From NCBI GenBank assembly GCA_019695055.1, contig JAIBAT010000096.1:1-48432 (forward strand): a stretch of DNA of 48,432 nucleotides, in the 5' to 3' direction. A program made the translations under genes and the position numbers. The number at the start of each line of letters is the position of its first letter. Within the stretch, counting starts at the first letter, position 1. Of the stretch, positions 44,275 to 48,432 are shown piece by piece. The notes beneath the pieces were generated by a model. The model was not told the origin of the DNA. It saw nothing but the letters and a program-made list of their open reading frames with translations, and did not search any database. The stretch is from Candidatus Sumerlaeaceae bacterium (GTDB taxonomy: Bacteria > Sumerlaeota > Sumerlaeia > Sumerlaeales > Sumerlaeaceae).

Positions 44275-44736
44275 ATGAAGACCCTCACAATGTTCGCGGC
44301 CGCAGTCATGGTTTTCGCGATGACCGGGTGCAACGCCGAAACGGAAACTGCGGTCAAGGACGCGGAGACTAGCGCAAAGACGGCCTCATCCAAGGCCGAG
44401 AAAATGAAGAAGGAAGTCTCGGAGGCCGTCGACGCCGCCAAGGACTTCGCCTTTGAGAAACGCGACGAATATCAGGCCAAGTTGAAGGACCAGCTCAGCG
44501 CCTATGACAAGAAGTTCGAGGAATTGAAGGCCAAGTCCAAGGAAAAAACCGGCGAAGCCAAAGCCGAGTTGGACAAGCAGATGGCCAAGCTGGAGGAAAA
44601 GAAGGCCGCGGCCATAAAGAAGATGGAAGCGATCAAGTCGGCCTCCAAGGACGCCTGGAAGGATATCCAAGGCGGTGCGGAAGCCGCAGTGAAGGACCTG
44701 CGAGAGGCCTTTGATGAGGCCGCGAAGAAGTTCTGA
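44275..44736 (+). CDS. Helical lipoprotein of unknown function
   Basis: A 153-residue protein: lipoprotein signal MKTLTMFAAAVMVFAMTGC (lipobox MTGC), then an almost entirely charged, Lys/Glu/Ala-rich coiled-coil region (for example AKSKEKTGEAKAELDKQMAKLEEKKAAAIKKMEA). This form is common among small periplasmic structural or stress lipoproteins. Start 44275 follows AGGGAGA. No family was assigned. No terminator was seen in the 44737-44805 gap. Confidence 0.75.
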   Translation: MKTLTMFAAAVMVFAMTGCNAETETAVKDAETSAKTASSKAEKMKKEVSEAVDAAKDFAFEKRDEYQAKLKDQLSAYDKKFEELKAKSKEKTGEAKAELDKQMAKLEEKKAAAIKKMEAIKSASKDAWKDIQGGAEAAVKDLREAFDEAAKKF

Positions 44737-44805
44737 GGCACGCCCAGCAGGCCCTTTAGGGATGTCGAATTGGTTGGACTTGCACAGGGACGGGTTGTAG
44801 GCGTC

Positions 44806-44835
44806 TTGCCTTGGAATACGGTCGTATGATATTAA
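44806..44835 (+). promoter_or_regulatory. Possible promoter before the VanY-like gene
   Basis: TTGCCT (44806-44811) and TATTAA (44830-44835) are 18 bp apart, and TATGAT at 44825-44830 is an alternative -10. The ATG at 44856 follows with GGAAGG at 44840-44845. Confidence 0.35.
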
Positions 44836-44855
44836 ACTCGGAAGGTAACACGCTC

Positions 44856-46097
44856 ATGTTCGCCCGCAGGTGGCTCCGTTTTCTCGGCTGCTTTTTGGCA
44901 GCCACATTGTTAGCCCCGCTTTGCAGCGCCCAAACCCAGTACCCGTCCAGCACCCCCCGTCCCGGTTTTCTCGGGTCGATATTCAAACGAAAGGCGACTC
45001 CGACGCCGGTTCCTTTGCCGGAACCGGAGCCGATCGCCACGCCGACACCGAAACCCAAACCGGCGAAGCCAAAGCCCAAACCCTCGAGTTCCTCGAAATC
45101 GAAGAGCGAAACGGGGACGTCGAAATCCAAGTCGGACAAGTCGAGTTCTGACAGCACCTCCGCGAAAAAGACCGGAGAGAAGGAAAAGGCCAAGACAGCC
45201 GAAGAGACACCTGCTACAGCGGATGCGACGCCCAAGCCGGTGGCTGAACCAACGGCGGAGCCCAAGGCAGAGGCCTCACCCGCACCGAAGGCCGACAAGT
45301 CGGCCCCGGACGGCACCGAAGACATGATTGTTCCGGTGCGAAAGAAATCATCCGAACCCAAGTCGCAGTTACTCCCGGCGAGCCCGCCGGGAGTTTCTGC
45401 GGCCATGTACGAGCCCGGCAAGTACGTGGCGTCGGCGCGCACGGTGAATTCGGATTACCGGACGCGCCCCACAAATGGCCCGGTGGCACTGGTGGTGAAC
45501 GGCAAGGGCTGGAACGGGCAGAACCTTCCCATAGGCGGCGAGGACGCCTATCGGAAGACGCTGCCGCTGGACTACATGCCGACGGACCTGGTGCTGATCC
45601 CGAAGGAGCTTTGCTATTGCGGGCAGGTGCTGTACCTGCGACGGGAAGCGGCGGAGAGCTACATCCGGATGGTGACTGATGCGGCGCGAGAAGGCCTTAA
45701 CATCAAAATCTTCAGCGCCTACCGCGATATCTCGCACCAGCAGCGGCTTTACAGCGAGGCCGTGCGGCGCGGGGGCAGGGGCCAGAAGATGGTGGCGAGA
45801 CCGGGCTATAGCGAGCACATGCTGGGGACCACGGTGGACGTGACCTCGACCGAGAAGTACCTCATGAAACGGAGCTTCGGGAATAGCCCTGAAGGAAAGT
45901 GGCTGGCCAAGAACGGGGCGCGGTATGGTTGGAAGATTACGGTCATTCGCGGTTCAGGACCACGGGCTCATACGGATGAACCCTGGCATATCCGCTACTT
46001 CGGGAAGGCGCTGAACAATTCAGGAACGTCCAGCCAGATGGTTGCCAGCGAAACGGAAACCAGCAAGTCGCCGTTTAAGTTTTTCGTTTCCCGTTAG
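44856..46097 (+). CDS. Exported D-alanyl-D-alanine carboxypeptidase (VanY/M15-like)
   Basis: A 413-residue protein with a signal peptide (FLGCFLAATLLAPLCSA), a Pro/Lys/Ser-rich low-complexity linker (about 30-170) that may span the periplasm or bind the wall, and a C-terminal M15 domain. The zinc site shows as SEHMLGTTVDV (first His and Asp) and DEPWHIRY (Glu and second His). It should trim stem peptides of peptidoglycan. The ATG at 44856 is chosen over upstream in-frame Mets by the signal peptide and GGAAGG. Its TAG stop overlaps the TAA of the next minus gene (TTAG, 46094-46097). Confidence 0.85.
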   Translation: MFARRWLRFLGCFLAATLLAPLCSAQTQYPSSTPRPGFLGSIFKRKATPTPVPLPEPEPIATPTPKPKPAKPKPKPSSSSKSKSETGTSKSKSDKSSSDSTSAKKTGEKEKAKTAEETPATADATPKPVAEPTAEPKAEASPAPKADKSAPDGTEDMIVPVRKKSSEPKSQLLPASPPGVSAAMYEPGKYVASARTVNSDYRTRPTNGPVALVVNGKGWNGQNLPIGGEDAYRKTLPLDYMPTDLVLIPKELCYCGQVLYLRREAAESYIRMVTDAAREGLNIKIFSAYRDISHQQRLYSEAVRRGGRGQKMVARPGYSEHMLGTTVDVTSTEKYLMKRSFGNSPEGKWLAKNGARYGWKITVIRGSGPRAHTDEPWHIRYFGKALNNSGTSSQMVASETETSKSPFKFFVSR

Positions 46098-46783
46098 GGC
46101 TCACGCGCGACGGTAATGCCGTAAATCCAGATGGGGCAGTTCGACTCTTCGGAACCTTCACCCGTATCCGGTGTGTCGTCTATATATATGTGAACGAGTT
46201 TTCCCTTGGGGAACGCGTGGTAGATGACCGTGGTGTGGTATTCAGCCAGATGGCCGTCCTTGGTTGTGTATATCGAACCTGACGGCGATTCAATTTCCGG
46301 CTGCACAAAACCTTGCTGAGAGGGCTCGTCGGCGACCAGATAGTGGTCATAGAACATGACGTTGCCCTCGACCATTGTGCCGTCATCGAATTCGTAGAAG
46401 ATTGAGCCGATACTGCTAATGTCCTTGAACTGGGTTCCGGCAGTGGCGCCGAGGATGAAGCAACCGACCGCATTGGATACACTGGTCTCGATATCCATCT
46501 CGAACGTGGTGTTCACATCGGAACTGGCGTCGGGCTGGGTTTTCAAAACCCCCTTGTTGTAGCGGATGTAGAAGGGGATGCCTCCACGGCGGGCGAGGGT
46601 GGGATTCTCGTCACCGAACACGGCCTTGTCGTCATTGTCAAAATCGTCCGTACCATGGTAGGGAATTGCAGAATAACGGATGTTGGTCCGGGGCTTGAAA
46701 GTATCGGCCTGGGATGGGGCGGCGAAAACGGCCAATGCGGCAATCGCCACACAAAATGCCAGACGGCCTGTCCCTGACTTCAT
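46094..46783 (-). CDS. Exported protein of unknown function
   Basis: A 229-residue protein with a signal peptide (MKSGTGRLAFCVAIAALAVFAAPSQA) and a beta-rich body, including aromatic and Asp-rich strands (IPYHGTDDFDNDDKAVFGDENP, GSIFYEFDDGTMVEGNVMFYDHYLV, KLVHIYIDDTPDTGEGSEESNCP). The pattern suggests a jelly-roll or calcium-binding fold, but no family was recognised. The longer frame to 46864 has no signal peptide at its start. It is convergent with the VanY-like gene. Confidence 0.65.
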   Translation of the reverse strand: MKSGTGRLAFCVAIAALAVFAAPSQADTFKPRTNIRYSAIPYHGTDDFDNDDKAVFGDENPTLARRGGIPFYIRYNKGVLKTQPDASSDVNTTFEMDIETSVSNAVGCFILGATAGTQFKDISSIGSIFYEFDDGTMVEGNVMFYDHYLVADEPSQQGFVQPEIESPSGSIYTTKDGHLAEYHTTVIYHAFPKGKLVHIYIDDTPDTGEGSEESNCPIWIYGITVAREP

Positions 46784-46873
46784 GAGTATTCCTCCGGACT
46801 TCCTTGATGATGCATGGTCATTACAATGGGCGTGAAGACTTGGCCGCCTTCGTCCCTGCGTCAAACAGAATCT

Positions 46874-47737
46874 CTAACGGCTGAAGAAGCCCTTCTTCTT
46901 GCCACCGGAGCTTGCGGGGGCTGCTCCGCCGGTGAACTGATTACGGATTCCGCGATCCGCAATAAACATGGCGCCGTCGTCACCCGGTTTTTGGGGTGCA
47001 ACGCCGGAGCTTTCGCCGCTGCCGACGTTGAAGCAGACGAAGAGTGTTTGGCCGGAGGCATCCACGCCACCGAGGAGGAGGTCGTCTGAAGACTCGGCAT
47101 AATCAAGAACGCGGACACCCGCGCGCATATTAGGGATGGGGATCGTCTTGTCGACCACCAGGCCATCCTGCCCCACGCGGATGACGGACGCCTCCAACTG
47201 GCCTGTGGCAGGATTATCCCCCACTACCAGCAGATCTCGTTTGCGGACGAAAAGTCGCTGGGCATCAATGTTGAGAGTCACAAGGCTGCGGTAGGGCTTG
47301 GCCAGGGCACTGACACTGCTGTTACGGCCTTGGGAGATAAGGACGTATTGTCCGCTTCGGTCCACATCGAATCGTTTCCCTTTCATTTCAGCGTCGCCAA
47401 TAAGCAACAAATCGTCGCCTTCGCGGATGTATAGCTGGGCGACTGCGTTGCCATCATCGGCGCGCCAGAGGTCGGCGGTATCGCTGGAGACCTTGTTACA
47501 TTGGGATGTGTCTGGCACCAGGACGGCTTCGCCGCGGCCCACGGCCAGTACATAGACAATGGATCCATTGGAGGTGCGGCGGGCGATGTAGCCCTTGGCG
47601 CCCTGATTGGCGGCCGGCCCGCAGACCTGGCCGGCGATTCGGGCAAGATCCCCCTTGGAGTAGGTGACAATCTCTGGACGCGCCCAGGCGACAGGGGCCG
47701 CCAACATTAGGATAGCTGCAATTGTGGTGATTCTCAT
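46874..47737 (-). CDS. Exported protein of unknown function
   Basis: A 287-residue protein with a short signal peptide (MRITTIAAILMLAAPVAWA) and repeated strand-turn units (for example DLLLIGDAEMKGKRFDVDRSGQYVLIS and RKRDLLVVGDNPATGQLEASVIRVG) that resemble beta-propeller blades. The C-terminus is Gly/Ser/Lys-rich and low in complexity. No family was recognised. It lies 90 bp upstream of the preceding exported-protein gene on the same strand, so the two may be co-transcribed. A TTRRAYCGRTTTAA-like box lies upstream (47773-47786). Confidence 0.65.
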   Translation of the reverse strand: MRITTIAAILMLAAPVAWARPEIVTYSKGDLARIAGQVCGPAANQGAKGYIARRTSNGSIVYVLAVGRGEAVLVPDTSQCNKVSSDTADLWRADDGNAVAQLYIREGDDLLLIGDAEMKGKRFDVDRSGQYVLISQGRNSSVSALAKPYRSLVTLNIDAQRLFVRKRDLLVVGDNPATGQLEASVIRVGQDGLVVDKTIPIPNMRAGVRVLDYAESSDDLLLGGVDASGQTLFVCFNVGSGESSGVAPQKPGDDGAMFIADRGIRNQFTGGAAPASSGGKKKGFFSR

Positions 47738-47996
47738 AGGTTCCGCAACCCTTCGTCAGTCTGCTTTCGCGATGGTACCGATTTAACCAAGGCTATTACC
47801 GCGCGGATTGAGCGGCAGTCAACCTGTGATGCAGATTGGGTGGGGTGCATCGCATTTTGGCAGGGTGGTCTCGTTCCGGCTTCAGCGGCGGGACGCCGCT
47901 GCCACTTTTGAAGGGCTTTTGCGCGAATTTGATTGAGCGCCGGGGGCAATGGTGGAACAAATATCCATTGTTACCGTTCTTGCAGGAATGACTGTT
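47738..47996. promoter_or_regulatory. Divergent intergenic region with palindromic box and hairpin
   Basis: This 259-bp gap separates the exported-protein gene (minus) from the helicase (plus). TGGTACCGATTTAA (47773-47786) resembles the boxes of elements A and B, 36 bp from the minus gene start. CAGCGGCG-GGA-CGCCGCTG (47883-47901) is a perfect 8-bp hairpin of REP type. No promoter was assigned. Confidence 0.4.
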
Positions 47997-48432
47997 ATGC
48001 CGACCGACGTTCAGCCTCTCCGCGATTCTGGCGCGGACAATCCTTCCGCCCTTCAGCCGAAGGGGGAAACCGGGGTTTTTGCGGCGCTTGATGCGCTGAT
48101 TGAGACCAACCATATCCGGCGAAATTTCACGCACGTGCATCGTGTGCCGGAGCGCGCGGCGCGCTATGCGCCGTTTCCTGAGGCGCTGGATCCACGACTG
48201 GTGGAGGCGCTACGGTCGCGGGGGATCACGGAGCTTTATACGCATCAGGCCCAGTCCATCGAGGCGGCGCTGGCGGGTGAAGATATCGTGGTCGTTACGC
48301 CGACGGCGTCGGGCAAGACGATCTGCTTTAACGTGCCGGTGGTGCAGGAGATCCTCACCAACCCGGATTCGCGGGCGCTCTACCTGTTCCCCACCAAAGC
48401 GCTGGCGCAGGACCAGTACCAGGAACTGCACG
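47997..48432 (+). CDS. DEAD/DEAH-box helicase, N-terminal part (truncated by window)
   Basis: The open frame runs off the right edge. The first ~70 residues are a leader with NHIRRNFTHVHRVPERAARY; then LYTHQAQSIEAALAGEDIVVVTPTASGKTICFNVPVVQ (Q motif and Walker A, with TPTASGKT in place of the usual A-x-T-G-x-G-K) and ALYLFPTKALAQDQYQEL (motif Ia). This matches the MrfA/YprA-type DEAD helicases that continue with a DUF1998 domain, which lies outside the window. The ATG at 47997 has AGGA 9 nt upstream; in-frame ATGs at 47988 and 47949 are alternatives. Confidence 0.8.
   Translation, partial: MPTDVQPLRDSGADNPSALQPKGETGVFAALDALIETNHIRRNFTHVHRVPERAARYAPFPEALDPRLVEALRSRGITELYTHQAQSIEAALAGEDIVVVTPTASGKTICFNVPVVQEILTNPDSRALYLFPTKALAQDQYQELH

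Noticed and set aside
1..48432. CRISPR array, tRNA or rRNA
   Set aside because: No regularly spaced repeats, no tRNA-like T-loop or cloverleaf and no conserved rRNA stretches were seen in intergenic regions.

Overview
The window comes from the chromosome of a diderm (Gram-negative-type) bacterium of fairly high GC. Evidence for an outer membrane and LPS-like surface polysaccharide is a bifunctional HldE, an O-antigen-ligase-like protein, a Wzz-type chain-length protein and several lipoproteins. The single SOS box has the GAAC-N4-GTTC form of Gram-positive-type LexA. REP-like palindromes of the kind I associate with Planctomycetes/Verrucomicrobia-like genomes are present. The phylum cannot be fixed from the sequence; a poorly sampled lineage is likely. 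No rRNA, tRNA, CRISPR array, prophage or intact insertion sequence was seen.

Layout. 1-2050: a gene tail, a DUF4239-type membrane protein, a BrnT/BrnA toxin-antitoxin pair and a non-coding element (copy A). 2266-7145: rpmF, plsX and secA, facing hldE. 8805-9719: a small exported protein with strong expression signals and an Nfu_N-domain protein. 9904-12292: a polar amino-acid ABC transporter (binding lipoprotein, permease, ATPase). 12289-14963: a receiver-only response regulator coupled to uvrD/pcrA. 15070-18099: an O-antigen-ligase/TPR protein. 18121-32044: a run of eight minus-strand genes: a peptide-binding lipoprotein, an AddA-like helicase-nuclease, a TPR protein, a TPR plus carbohydrate-binding protein, a Wzz/GumC-type protein, a second TPR plus carbohydrate-binding protein, a NAGPA-like phosphodiester glycosidase and RNase III. 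32045-32912: a long intergenic region with copy B of the element and a REP cluster. 32913-37932: DUF2339 and DUF3999 proteins and an unknown membrane protein. 37971-41417: a Y-family polymerase with an SOS box and a heparinase II/III-like lyase. 41543-47737: small membrane proteins, RNase HI, an orphan Dpp/OppC-type permease, a helical lipoprotein, a VanY-like carboxypeptidase and two unknown exported proteins. 47997-end: the start of a DEAD/DEAH helicase.

The most interesting feature is the pair of related non-coding elements, copy A (about 1634-2046, plus) and copy B (about 32151-32545, minus). They share conserved blocks in the same order. Two of the blocks are separated by exactly 69 nt in each copy; that spacer has unrelated sequence but can form a stem-loop at the same offset in both. 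Each copy then carries two palindromic boxes about three helical turns apart, an AT-rich block and a C-rich tract, and each lies upstream of a gene in the same orientation (rpmF-plsX-secA; the peptide-binding/addA/polysaccharide run). This fits an undescribed structured RNA or regulatory leader, or a dispersed repeat with conserved folding.

A second theme is surface polysaccharide: three membrane-anchored TPR proteins, two of them with related C-terminal carbohydrate-binding-like domains, lie next to a Wzz-type protein, a phosphodiester glycosidase and a ligase-type membrane protein. A third is DNA repair: UvrD, an AddA-like helicase-nuclease with a cysteine set that may bind Fe-S, an SOS-controlled Y-family polymerase, RNase HI and a DEAD-box helicase.
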